From Argopecten irradians (Eukaryota; Mollusca; Bivalvia; Pectinida; Pectinidae), in contig NC_091135.1 in NCBI RefSeq assembly GCF_041381155.1, positions 47,605,086 to 47,669,085 on the forward strand: 64,000 nucleotides of DNA, in the 5' to 3' direction. The position numbers were made by a program, and so were the translations under genes. The notes below the pieces were generated by a model. The model was not told the DNA's origin, ran no database searches, and saw nothing but the letters and a program-made list of their open reading frames with translations. Below are positions 23,625-34,449 of the stretch, piece after piece. Positions within the stretch are counted from its first letter, which is position 1, and each line of letters starts with the position of its first letter.

Positions 23625-23956
23625 CCTCGATACTTCAGGGGTTCCTATCACTTACGATCTCTACACCCCTGGACTATCTCGTAGAAAAACTGGAGGCAAC
23701 AGAATAGAACAGGCAATTTAGTCCTTTGATGTACATCAAAAGAGCCGTATAACGATACACTGTGGTTGACTGTGTGGCTTTGAAGTTGGGCGTCGCTCTC
23801 TCTGTAGTCTTCAAAGGTAATCTTTGCTGGTCTGTAGTAAAACTGAAGGCAGCTCAGGTGAACAGATGTTCACCTGAGCTGCCTTCAGTTTTACTATGAG
23901 ATAGTCCAGGGGTGTAGAGATCGTAAGTGATTGGAACCCCTGGAGTATCGAGGATG
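23625..23956. mobile_element. Foldback MITE with perfect inner 30 bp hairpin
   Basis: Outer arms (CATCCTCGATACTTCAGGGG at the left, and CCCCTGGAGTATCGAGGATG at the right) span about 330 bp. An inner perfect hairpin with 30 bp arms and a 2 bp gap sits at 23835-23896. Related end sequences occur at about 31335-31385 and 32206-32230. Confidence 0.72.
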
Positions 23957-24354
23957 TCAGCGAGCAGGTTCATCCAATTATTGCGTTGGTATTTTTATTT
24001 ACTTAGTTTATATGAGAACTGAAGGCAGTTATTCAGAAAAAATGTCAAATATAGGATAGACGAAAAAGTCAGTTAGGAAGAAGAGAAAAGATAAGATCCT
24101 AAATTTAGTCGCCTCTTACTATCATGCAATAGGGGCATCCGGAATTCCTCGGGGGACTATATATAATAGTGTATTTTCGGGATAATACCCGATGAGCTCA
24201 GGACGGCAATAGGGGCTGCAGGTACAATCTTGGCGCCCTGACTGCAGGGCATTCGTTACGAGATGGGAATCACTTGCAATTTCAGCGTTACGAGGGAGGG
24301 AGGGAATCGAACGAAATTCCTGTCGATCAATTTAGTATCATTTGGTGTGTTGTG

Positions 24355-24420
24355 TTATTATTTCATCATGTGGCTTAAACACTGCATGCGTTATTATTTC
24401 ATTATGTAGCTTATGCACTG
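24355..24420. repeat. Two-copy tandem repeat, about 35 bp
   Basis: GTTATTATTTCATCATGTGG and GTTATTATTTCATTATGTAG, each followed by CTTA(A/T)(A/G)CACTGCA, lie back to back just left of the MITE at 24421. Confidence 0.65.
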
Positions 24421-24610
24421 CACAGGGATGTGATAATTAGTTACAGTTTACATAATAATGGAGTCACCAGTGAGCCCATATCACCATTTTAGATGTTAAG
24501 GGGTCTAGATAAAAATGATGAATGTCATTCCGTTTTTGTCTATGACTTCATAAAACAACGATATTGAGAATAATGCTTAAATTAACTGTAAGTAATTCAC
24601 AGATTCTGTG
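24421..24610. mobile_element. Diverged hAT-type MITE, 190 bp
   Basis: Ends CACAGGGATGTGATAATTAG and, reversed, CACAGAATCTGTGAATTACT match the element at 19226, as does the internal GGGGTCTAGAT. No target duplication is visible, so the copy is older. Confidence 0.65.
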
Positions 24611-24717
24611 ATCCTTGCACATAGGATCGTGTCGTGTCACTTTTGCTCGTACTCCTTAATAACTATCTAAAAATCAACCAACGATTGTAAAGATTGGTCA
24701 GTTTTTTCTCCTAAACT

Positions 24718-25147
24718 CAGGGGTGCCAATCTACGTCATCGATAGGTTGTTGTATACTCCATTTTTTATAAAACGGCAGCCATATTGATCCGCTTCGCCG
24801 GTAAGTTCGCCATATTAACCACATATAACAGCCACCAGTGTTAAAGAGACAACGCTCACGGAACCCAGACAATTATATAGAACCTACGTATTATAAAATA
24901 TCTTTTGTATACTGTCTGATTTCTTAGATTACCTGGTGCACATAACAAAGCCGTGGCTTGGTTGTAGTATAATCGTCAATCTAATTAAAATTCGATGTTC
25001 ATTATCTACTCCGTATACTCCGTATGAAGTACTACAACCGTGCTGTAAAATACGTTTGTACCACAACCGGGTCACCAAGATTGGATTTCGGAATCGTGGT
25101 AGGTATAACGTACAAACTGATTCATCAAGAAAGCATTTCAGATCATC
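24718..25147 (+). repeat. Left inverted arm of the ISL2EU-like element
   Basis: It matches 30890-31306 in reverse complement with very few differences, including ATTTTTTATAAAACGGCAGC and TGATTTCTTAGATTACCTGG. Matching short open frames on the two arms are not genes. Confidence 0.82.
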
Positions 25148-25194
25148 TTGCAAATTTAATGTACTCTTAGACTGAATTGTTCCCGTTAACGAGG

Positions 25195-25654
25195 TCAATA
25201 TAGTGTTATTTCAACCATTTGTTTCCAAAACATCATGGCGGTAGGCAAGTTTGGCACTAACAGGTGTATATATATATATATTCTACATATATTTAAGGCA
25301 AAAAGCTAGGTTTGCAATACACAAATGGCAATATAATTAGGGTTTATTGTATAGAATGTTGTGATGAGATTTTAAAGTGATGAACTTTGAATATAAATAA
25401 TATTCTGATGACTGAAAGAATATACACACAATGTATATATAGGTAATTGTACTGGTATAATAATAATATATCAGCTTAATGACTGAGACTCATGCATATG
25501 ATCAGCCATTAGAAAAAAAGTTTGTCCAGCTGGGTATTGGCATATACTGTACTATTTCACCCTATCAACATTGAAAAGTTGTTCAGCCAAGACTATCATT
25601 TGCTCTTCATTATGATTTTCTAATTGTTAACAATCTTTTATTTCCATTATATAG
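25195..25654. other. Transposon region upstream of the YqaJ frame
   Basis: AT-rich, non-coding as far as I can see, with a (TA)n run near 25268. It would contain the first exon and promoter of the YqaJ gene. Confidence 0.4.
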
Positions 25655-26639
25655 GTAATTCTGACCGTTCAGGGTATGCAGAATTCCGCCCATCTGGACT
25701 TCAGCCACCATTGGATAGGGATGCATTCTTAACGGAGCTTAAAGGTCCACTTCCTTTAAGGAGGCCTGTCCAAATGCAGGGTATATTAAACTCTTTCCAA
25801 AACAGGAAGTGCCTGGTCATGTGTTAGAAGAGTGCTGTTTGCCAGAACCCATCTTTAACTACAGTGATAATGTAGATTTGACTTCAAGTGCTTGTCAGAC
25901 TGAGTTCGATAAATATGTGCAAAATTTGATTAACAAAAGTTCTAGCACAGATTCCATTGCGGAGCTGACTAAGGGACAGAGTGCCAATGATGTGTGGATG
26001 AAAGCCAGAACAGGACGCATAACAGCATCACGCTTTGCTACTGTATGTCGACGGAAAGAAAATGTTGATCCAAATAGCCTCATTAAATCAGTCATGGGTT
26101 ATTACTCTGACAAAACCAGTGATGGAATGGAATGGGGTATCAACCACGAGAATACGGCTAAAAAGGAGTATGTGCGCGAAATGAAAAACAAAGGTCATAG
26201 AACTATAAGTGTGGAAGAGAGTGGACTTTGTGTTATGCCAGATTATCCATACATTGGTGCTAGTCCTGATGGTTTGGTATCTTGTTCTTATGGAGACTGT
26301 AAAGACAGTGAAGGACTTCTGGAGATTAAATGCCCATTTAAACACCGGAATTTTTCTCCAAAACATGCTGCTCTGAATAGAGATTTCTGCTGTGATTTGA
26401 ACAATGATAGCTTGACACTGAAGAAGTCTCATCCCTATTACTTCCAAGTTCAAGGACAGATGGCAGTGACAGGAAGGAATTGGTGTGACTTTGTGATATG
26501 GACTCGAAAAGGAATATCCATTGAAAGGATTCCATTTGACATTTCTTTGTGGAAAGACATTCTTCCAAAACTCTCTATGTTCTTTAGAGACTGTATAGTT
26601 CCGGAGATATTTAGTCGCAGACTTCAGCGCAAAATGTAA
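25655..26639 (+). CDS. YqaJ-like exonuclease/recombinase of the transposon
   Basis: Two open frames overlap at about 25809-25827. The first, behind an acceptor TTATATAG at 25654, encodes YAEFRPSGLQPP and FLTELKGPLPLRRPVQ. The second (25809-26639, 276 codons) carries the YqaJ fold: WMKARTGRITASRFATV, then EWGINHENTAKKEYV, GASPDGLV, LLEIKCPFKHR and YYFQVQGQMAVTGRNWCDF. These give the Glu, Asp and Glu-x-Lys metal-binding residues of the PD-(D/E)XK nuclease fold. The family resects or nicks DNA and is found as a second protein in ISL2EU elements, where its role in transposition is not known. The change of frame near 25810 is either a small indel or an intron with the acceptor AAAACAG at 25804. 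No upstream exon was identified, so the N-terminus is uncertain. Confidence 0.82.
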
Positions 26640-28298
26640 ACATGGATATGGAATTTGGTTCTGTGATGTTTATTACAAATACATTTGAAAGTAAATTACA
26701 ATTTTTGTAAATCAGTAGAGATTTCAACATTACTGATCTGAATAGATATGTTGTTTATATAATTATTTATTTCAAGTATTACTACCTAATTGGAATTATT
26801 TTTTTAGAATATTTTTCTATGATATTGTACATACCCGGTAATATTCAAAAAGTATTTGGTACCAGCAAGTCATGATCATGTACAGTATTAGTAGTTCTCT
26901 GAACTTTTTACCAGTTTTTACATAGATCTAACAAACTTAGAAATAACTACACATATATGATAAAGTGAAACCTAATTAACTCAAACCCATATATATATGA
27001 TGACCCAGTTCGAATTCGTTTAGAAGTATTTTGATGGTCCTCACCATTTAGTGTCAAAGCTTTAGTTTTACACTAATTATTCAATATCAGTTATATCAAT
27101 TAACTTGAGAACTTAAATATTAATTGGTTAGACTTACTGGGGAATCACTGTATTCATAGCTGATGTTTCATAGTCTAAGAACTTGCACTTCTGACATATT
27201 TCATCAATAATGACATCTCATGTGTGTGTTTTATCATTGCCTTAATGCCTGCCTGCAGTTGCTGTATATTATAGATCTCAGACTCTATAACATGTAAACG
27301 AGTATACATGTATATTTATGAGTATATATGTTTTGTAGTCAGTTCATCAATACATGTCTGCATGTGTGTAGTTCATGAAATAAAAACGATGAATGCTATT
27401 TGAATTTTAACTGATCATTTTTAATAATTATAGTTTAATAAGTTAAAACAAAAACACTTAATATAATAAATTACAAAGCATCACACTTGTATGTAAGCTA
27501 AGAAATATCACCCAGTGTACCAAACTTCTTTTTTTAAATCAAAGTTACATATCTAGACTTCTCGTGAGCATGAGCTTGAAAAAAAGAATGCTTAAATCTG
27601 GTCAGAGTTTCCTCTGGCCCTGATACCAGAATCGGACATTTTGACATACCGATAGATAATATTGGCAGATATCTGTCTAAAGGTTTGTGTATGGTGTCAG
27701 GGTCAGAGGAAACTAATTATTCAAAATTTAATTAAATTACTTTATGATTATGTAGTATAGACTTGGTCATGTTAAAACCATTTACAGCTTATCATATCAA
27801 AAAGAAAATTGCCTCCATAATAACTATGACATTTGGACAGAAGGAATATTGATACTTGGACAGAATGTTGAATTTTTTTCAAGATAAAACGTTAATCGGA
27901 CAACAATCTCAAAATAAAATCATCATTGATGCATTAATGATCATGCATTTATGAAATGTCAATATCTGTCAAAGCTGTAGACTTTAGTTTCTTGATTGAA
28001 TAATGTTACCTGGATAAAGATGCATGCATGATCATGACTTCTTTATAAAACATACATGTGCACACTTCCACAGTATCTGCGCATGCACTAAATTTTAAAG
28101 ATCTAGATAAAATAAATAAACCCTGGTCATAATTAATGACATTCAACTTATCAACACAAAAAATAGTTTGTCTGACATATACTGAGCAGTGAACATCAAC
28201 AATTGATCATGCACATTAATTAATACTGTCTTGGAGATGGTAGTTGTTATTGTTCTGCTATAACTAGTAATTAAACAGTATGTTACAGTTATAAATAA
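26640..28298. other. Intergenic part of the transposon between the convergent genes
   Basis: 1.66 kb, AT-rich, no ORF of note. It contains an inverted repeat at 27607-27713 (GTTTCCTCTGGCCCTGATAC and a near-perfect complement), perhaps a nested MITE. Confidence 0.55.
27607..27713. repeat. Inverted repeat with 22 bp arms
   Basis: GTTTCCTCTGGCCCTGATAC at the left pairs with GTGTCAGGGTCAGAGGAAAC at the right, two mismatches, about 107 bp overall. Confidence 0.65.
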
Positions 28299-30518
28299 CT
28301 ATCCACAGATCAGTGGGGGATACATTGTTGTCATAGCTGTACATATCTTGAACACATTTGACGCAGTATCTGCAGAGCTGATTGGCATTACACCGTTGAG
28401 TATGCGGAAGAGTTTGATTCGCTGCATCTGTCTTTCAACGTGTATGCGAAGGTTTGCGATTCTTCGGGTCTTTTCTACCTCCCTCCCGGAGAATTTCTTG
28501 TTCTTTCTCTTAAAAGGTGGTATAATGAGTTCGATGTTCTTAGGGGTAGTCATGTCTGATATTAGAAATCCTTTATCCACCATGATCGCATCGCCAGCAT
28601 CACACATGTCCACCACTCCAGACATCTCCGTTATCTTTTTGTCCGATATACTCCCAGCATAACACGATGTCACTAAACTAGGAACTCCAGAAGGTGTTAT
28701 TCCAACCAAAATCTTCCACGTCATATGGGATTTGTAGTTGGAATACAGTAGTGACTTGGCTTTGGTTGATTCTGGCGTATCTGTTCGTATCTCTGTGCAG
28801 TCCAGTATAACTCTGGTGTTTGGAAATCTCCTCCTAAATGCGGATGGCATATGACTGTGGACTGCTTCCTAACTTTGCCAAAACATGAGCAAAGGAACCA
28901 TATCCTGGGCAAGAAATTGCACCCATGTCCTCCAAATGTTAGAACAAGAGGTCACACTAATACCAAAACGTCTAGCCAAGTCTTCCAACAACAAGCCAAG
29001 ACGCAATCTCATCATCACGAGGAGAAACTCATCTTCAACTCTCAGCTTCCTTTTTGGTCCTGGTTTCTGTTTCCCACTTCTCTGATAAGTCTTCTCACCA
29101 GCTGAGATGTTGCCTCTCCAGTACGACATATTTTCTGCCCGAGGTTTCAGACGTCTCCACACCATACAGAGAAGAGCAAAAGATGGGAATCCAGTATAAA
29201 ACATCACATCATCATCACTGTCTTTGATGTCATCAAATGTAATATCTGGCAACTTGCACTGAATTCCTACATCAACTGTTTTCGGTTTTGGCTGTGTCTT
29301 GAGTTCTTCTCTCCGAGGTTCTGAAGGGTGTGATGAACTACAGATCTTATCATACTCCTCCCTTGACAGAATAACAACATCGTCCGTTTGCTCTGACTTA
29401 TTAGTCTGGGAACACACATGATCCTCTGAAATTTCTCCAGCGTAGTCATGCATAAACACAGATGTCTCTAGGAAAGATATGTTGGCATGAAGAGAGCTTT
29501 GAAGAACATCATCATCATTATCCTCGTCAGAAGTATCACATTCCCCTCTTAACAGTATCTGTGGTGTGCACAATGCCTCAGAAATCTGAATAAATGAAAT
29601 AAAGATACAGTCAATTTCTGTATATGTATATATGAAAATAAAGAGAGATAAGTGTTTTGCAAATAAGATATTCAAATACACTGCATAATATCTAAAATGT
29701 TTTGATTAAGTGTAACATGCTACACATATAATTTTTACTTTATCTATATCATATACTAGAATATAATATTCAGACCAGAAATCTTGTCAACATATGTACT
29801 ACATCATCATGTATTTGCTAAGTCAAAAAATAGTGGTAGCACACAAATTCTTTTCAATCACATATAGATTTAATTAAATTTTACGTAGGCATTCAGTCTT
29901 TAATTTTGAAACGCAAATGGAGTTTGTTGATAAGTATTTCATACATATATATCATAATATTGCTAGCCTACCCTAAATAAAGTCATCGATCGACCGAATA
30001 CAGGTAACCTATATACCAAGCGACATTAACTTGACAGGTAAATAACACATCACGTGACCTTTGACTGGAGTGCTTAATGTAATCACAAACCGTGACCGGT
30101 GCGCGCGGTAATTTGAAAACGTAAACACACCTGTGTCGACCTGATGATACATGTCATGGGTTTGGGCGATCTTTTTACGATCGTTCTGAATGGATTTACT
30201 ATTACATTCTTAAATCAACATCGTATTATTAATGTAAAAGATATGTAAATGTACCTTGGATGTTTTGAAGGTTTTTTGAGGGAAAATGCTCGGGATGGGA
30301 CACTCTGCTGATGGGCCATCAGTTCCTTCAAAATGTTCACTGCATAAACGAGTTGTGTTCTTCAGCACGAAATTCTTACGGAAACACTTAACCCGTTGCT
30401 CCCAGACCCTTGAAACTTTACTGTCCGCAGGAAAACGATGCAGGGACACCTTTTTGCCATTGACCACCTTTCCGCTATAGTTTGAACAACCCGTCACACA
30501 ACAATAAATCTTCCCCAT
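28299..30518 (-). CDS. THAP plus DDE transposase, ISL2EU-like, one internal stop
   Basis: Two minus-strand exons join in frame (30255-30518 and 28299-29585; donor CCAAG|GTACAT, acceptor TTTATTCAG|ATT), about 515 residues. Exon 1 is a THAP zinc finger, residues 1-88: MGKIYCCVTGCSNYSG, FPADSKVSRVW and RLCSEHFEG give the C2CH ligands, with a PSIFP motif after it. Exon 2 begins acidic, then has a helix-turn-helix (LLLEDLARRFGISVTSCSNI) and a DDE_4 catalytic domain: first Asp in TRVILDCTEIR, second in AIMVDKGFLISDM, Glu in NLRIHVERQMQRIK. A TAG codon at 28869-28871 interrupts the frame between the helix-turn-helix and the catalytic core (LMFWQS, stop, EAVHSHMP); otherwise the frame is open. THAP domains bind the element ends. 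The two halves would be separate or inactive unless the stop is read through or is a sequencing error. Confidence 0.85.
29586..30254. other. Intron of the transposase gene
   Basis: 0.67 kb between the THAP exon and the HTH/DDE exon. AT-rich with GT-AG borders; nothing else seen. Confidence 0.6.
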
Positions 30519-30889
30519 GACGTAGTGTTTGTTTACATGCGACGACTATCCGGTGAACTATCCGGAAGTGTCATTGCTCTCCGCACCTGCGCACATCGGA
30601 TGAAGAGCGTTACAAGGGAGAAAACTCTCGGGTAACCGTGAAATAGACTGGTTCCCGCCTCAGTTACCTCCCTTGCGTACGCTTCACTGCGGAGCGCAGC
30701 CTGGCGGAGAGAAGAGAACTAAGGGAAGGGAACCAGTCTAACCGTGAAACGGCCTATACTGTCTGATTTCTTAGATTACCTGGTGCACGTATAATCGTTT
30801 GTCGATATCAACAGAAATTCAGGTTTTCTTCGTAATAAATGTTTTTTCAGACACATTCAACTCTTCCTATTTGTCAATTACGTGACAAA
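30519..30889. promoter_or_regulatory. 5' region of the transposase gene with inverted repeats
   Basis: Upstream of the THAP start codon is a GC-richer segment. It has an inverted pair (AGACTGGTTCCC near 30647 and GGGAACCAGTCT near 30728) and, at 30757-30788, a copy of TACTGTCTGATTTCTTAGAT facing the same motif in the right arm. It should hold the promoter. Confidence 0.4.
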
Positions 30890-31306
30890 ATGATCTGAAA
30901 TGCTTTCTTGATGAATCACTTTGTACGTTATACCTACCACGATTCCGAAATCCAATCTTGGTGACCCGGTTGTGGTACAAACGTATTTTACAGCACGGTT
31001 GTAGTACTTCATACGGAGTATACGGAGTAGATAATGAACATCGAATTTTAATTAGATTGACGATTATACTACAACCAAGCCACGGCTTTGTTATGTGCAC
31101 CAGGTAATCTAAGAAATCAGACAGTATACAAAAGATATTTTATAATACGTAGGTTCTATATAATTGTCTGGGTTCCGTGAGCGTTGTCTCTTTAACACTG
31201 GTGGCTGTTATATGTGGTTAATATGGCGAACTTACCGGCGAAGCGGATCAATATGGCTGCCGTTTTATAAAAAATGGAGTATACAACAACCTATCGATGA
31301 TTGGTC
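30890..31306 (-). repeat. Right inverted arm of the ISL2EU-like element
   Basis: Reverse complement of 24718-25147. Its outermost about 19 bases are replaced by TTGGTCAGTTTTTTCTCC and AAACT, which also flank the left end at 24692-24717. Confidence 0.8.
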
Positions 31307-31609
31307 AGTTTTTTCTCCTAAACTGGTTCCAGTTCACTATGAGATGGTTTCAGGGGTGGATATAAGTAAGTGATAGTAACCCCGAGGATGCTACTTCTAG
31401 TTGAAACCAGACTAAAACTTTATTCGATCTACGTGTACTTTGAATTTATCGTGTAAAGTCTCGCCGAGACCGACATTTTATCTCGAATTAAAGAGAGTAA
31501 TCGAGTTAAAATGTTGACGTTGAATGTTCAACTGTAAAATTGAAACATGTATTGTATATTTTTTCCATTAATATATTTATGTACTACATTGAAGATTATA
31601 TTTTTAGCG

Positions 31610-31936
31610 TTAAAGATGCTCCACCGCCGACAGAGCATAAACGACACTCATCACATGAACAATAACTGATGTTGTATATAATATGTCTAATTAACACAAA
31701 ATACATGTAAAATAATTTGTTTTGCTTTTGGTGCATGCTCAATCAATACTTCATTTCATATGGGACAGAGAGCCAAGATTTTTGTGGGATGCAATTAGTT
31801 AGTTTTAGTATTTTGATATTGAAGTGAAATAAGAAGCTCAAACTTTTCATTGGTAAACTTTTGTAAGTGAAGAAAAATACTTATTCGTCTGCTCGTGTTT
31901 TGAAAAATATCATTCGTCAGCGGTGTAGAATCTTAA
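31610..31936. mobile_element. TTAA MITE (AGATGCTCCACCGC family), copy 1a
   Basis: It starts TTAAAGATGCTCCACCGCCG and ends GCGGTGTAGAATCTTAA; the right terminus has diverged. Non-coding. Confidence 0.7.
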
Positions 31937-32364
31937 GATTTTGACTCTCACATAGTAATAAAAGCATTCAATTTTTGACAGTAAAAGGTCCAAGTTTTAA
32001 AATCTGTAACCGCATGTGTCTTGTTTGATAAAATAGAGATATTTTTCACAGTCACAAATAGTAACGGCTATAGATGTACTTAGTGTAAAATGTGAAATTG
32101 TATGTGTATGGTATTCAAATATTTGGGTAAATGAGTTGAAAAACTGGACACAAGAAATAATTTGATTTTGATATAGAATGGAATAAGCTTACTTATTTTA
32201 ATTGTAACCCCTGGAGTATCGAGGATGAGTCACATGCATTATTCATATCAGAAACCATACCCGAGTCTTCTTTAATTCTGAATGAAATACGGACCCATAT
32301 CTGATTAGTCATCTTATTATTGTCTCTTTGAAAATTGGTTTCCAGCATCAGCAAACTTATTTAT

Positions 32365-32728
32365 TTAAAGATGCTCCACCGCCGACAGAGCATAAATGAT
32401 ATTCATTATTTGAACAATAATATGTGTTTAATCGTGTATATATATATATATATATATATATGTCTAATTAACACAAAAAAAAATTGCCTTTAGTGCATAC
32501 AAAATCAGTACATCATTCCATAAAGGATATAGTGCGACGGATTTTTTTCGGGATGCAAATAATCATTTTTGATATTTTTTACTTGAAGTAAAATTAGAAG
32601 CTCTAACTCTTCAACGATGGTAATGGTGTAAAGTAAGTAACTTTTGTAACTGAAGAAAAATACCAAATCGTCTGCTGCTGTTTTTGACAGTGAAAAAATA
32701 CCATTTGTCAGCGGTGGAGCATCTTTAA
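32365..32728. mobile_element. TTAA MITE (AGATGCTCCACCGC family), copy 1b
   Basis: Well-conserved ends: TTAAAGATGCTCCACCGC and GCGGTGGAGCATCTTTAA, flanked by TTAA. It contains a (TA)n tract near 32440. Of the same TTAA-target class as the 7341 element but a different family. Confidence 0.78.
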
Positions 32729-33331
32729 GTCAGAGATTTACTATGAAATTTCTGCTTAAAGTTAATGTGCCTATTTTTCATACTCACGAATCAAGATGAG
32801 CTTTTAATATGTTATTCAGCACCAAAAATTACTAACTTTTTGAAAATTACAGTGCTTTCAATGCATAGGTTTTAATTTTACATGTACAAAAAAGAGCTGA
32901 AAATGATTTTTGTCAGTACTGCCAAAAATCATTTATTTACTGTAGTCTCATCAATAGTGAAGTGATCAATATTGCTGCCGTTTTATAAAAAAAATGGAGT
33001 ATACAACAACCTATCGATGACGTAGATTGGCACCCCTGAAACTGGTTCCAGTTCACTATGAGATGGTTTCAGGGGTGGATATAAGTAAGTGATAGTAACC
33101 CCGAGGATGCTACTTCTAGTTGAAACCAGACTAAAACTTTATTCGATCTACGTGTACTTTGAACTTATCGTGTAAAGTCTCGCCGAGACCTACATTTTAT
33201 CTCGAATTAAAGAGAGTAATCGAGTTAAAATGGTTGACGTTGAATATTCAACTGTAAAATTAAAACATGTATTGTATATTTTTTTTCCATTAATATATTT
33301 ATGTACTACATTGAAGATTATATTTTTAGCG

Positions 33332-33658
33332 TTAAAGATGCTCCACCGCCGACAGAGCATAAACGACACTCATCACATGAACAATAACTGATGTTGTATA
33401 TAATATGTCTAATTAACACAAAATACATGTAAAATAATTTGTTTTGCTTTTGGTGCATGCTCAATCAATACTTCATTTCATATGGGACAGAGAGCCAAGA
33501 TTTTTGTGGGATGCAATTAGTTAGTTTTAGTATTTTGATATTGAAGTGAAATAAGAAGCTCAAACTTTTCATTGGTAAACTTTTGTAAGTGAAGAAAAAT
33601 ACTTACTCGTCTGCTCGTGTTTTGAAAAATATCATTCGTCAGCGGTGTAGAATCTTAA
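33332..33658. mobile_element. TTAA MITE, copy 2a (duplicate of 31610)
   Basis: Carried along by the tandem duplication; same ends and flanks as 31610-31936. Confidence 0.7.
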
Positions 33659-34086
33659 GATTTTGACTCTCACATAGTAATAAAAGCATTCAATTTTTGA
33701 CAGTAAAAGGTCCAAGTTTTAAAATCTGTAACCGCATGTGTCTTGTTTGATAAAATAGAGATATTTTTCACAGTCACAAATAGTAACGGCTATAGGTGTA
33801 CTTGGTGTAAAATGTGAAATTGTATGTGTATGGTATTCAAATATTTGGGTAAATGAGTTGAAAAACTGGACACAAGAAATAATTTGATTTTGATATAGAA
33901 TGGAATAAGCTTACTTATTTTAATTGTAACCCCTGGAGTATCGAGGATGAGTCACATGCATTATTCATATCAGAAACCATACCCGAGTCTTCTTTAATTC
34001 TGAATGAAATACGGACCCATATCTGATTAGTCATCTTATTATTGTCTCTTTGAAAATTGGTTTCCAGCATCAGCAAACTTATTTAT

Positions 34087-34449
34087 TTAAAGATGCTCCA
34101 CCGCCGACAGAGCATAAATGATATTCATTATTTGAACAATAATATGTGTTTAATCGTGTTATATATATATATATATATATATGTCTAATTAACACAAAAA
34201 AAAATTGCCTTTAGTGCATACAAAATCAGTACATCATTCCATAAAGGATATAGTGCGACGGATTTTTTTCGGGATGCAAATAATCATTTTTGATATTTTT
34301 TACTTGAAGTAAAATTAGAAGCTCTAACTCTTCAACGATGGTAATGGTGTAAAGTAAGTAACTTTTGTAACTGAAGAAAAATACCAAATCGTCTGCTGCT
34401 GTTTTTGACAGTGAAAAAATACCATTTGTCAGCGGTGGAGCATCTTTAA
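34087..34449. mobile_element. TTAA MITE, copy 2b (duplicate of 32365)
   Basis: Carried along by the tandem duplication; same ends as 32365-32728, with a slightly shorter (TA)n tract. Confidence 0.75.

Larger units (their letters stand above)
18880..24717. other. Intergenic region rich in small repeats
   Basis: No gene supported on either strand. It holds the hAT MITEs, TTAA MITE copy C, a foldback near 20700, a four-unit tandem array, a two-unit direct repeat near 22590 and a foldback near 23630, all listed separately. A second AATAAA occurs near 19708. Confidence 0.55.
24718..31306. mobile_element. ISL2EU-like DNA transposon with YqaJ and THAP-DDE genes
   Basis: Inverted arms of about 415-430 bp (24718-25147 and 30890-31306) enclose two convergent genes: a YqaJ-type nuclease (plus) and a THAP plus DDE_4 transposase (minus). 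This gene pair is known from the ISL2EU (IS4EU) group of eukaryotic DNA transposons. The left tip is TCAGGGGTGCCAATCTACGT. The right tip at about 31306 lacks its last 19 or so bases, but an intact tip survives in a duplicated copy at 33040. The element is probably immobile: the transposase frame has one stop codon and the YqaJ frame one shift. The long arms also contain a sequence ending like the TTAA MITEs (24841-25194), so the true borders may be nested. Target duplication could not be fixed with confidence (AAC or AAACT are candidates). Confidence 0.72.

Noticed and set aside
24929-25198. Short ORFs on both strands in the transposon arm, repeated at 30867-31100
   Set aside because: Present only because the inverted arms are duplicated; no domain, and antisense to each other.
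28348-28662. 104-codon plus-strand ORF
   Set aside because: Shadow of the transposase DDE domain on the minus strand.
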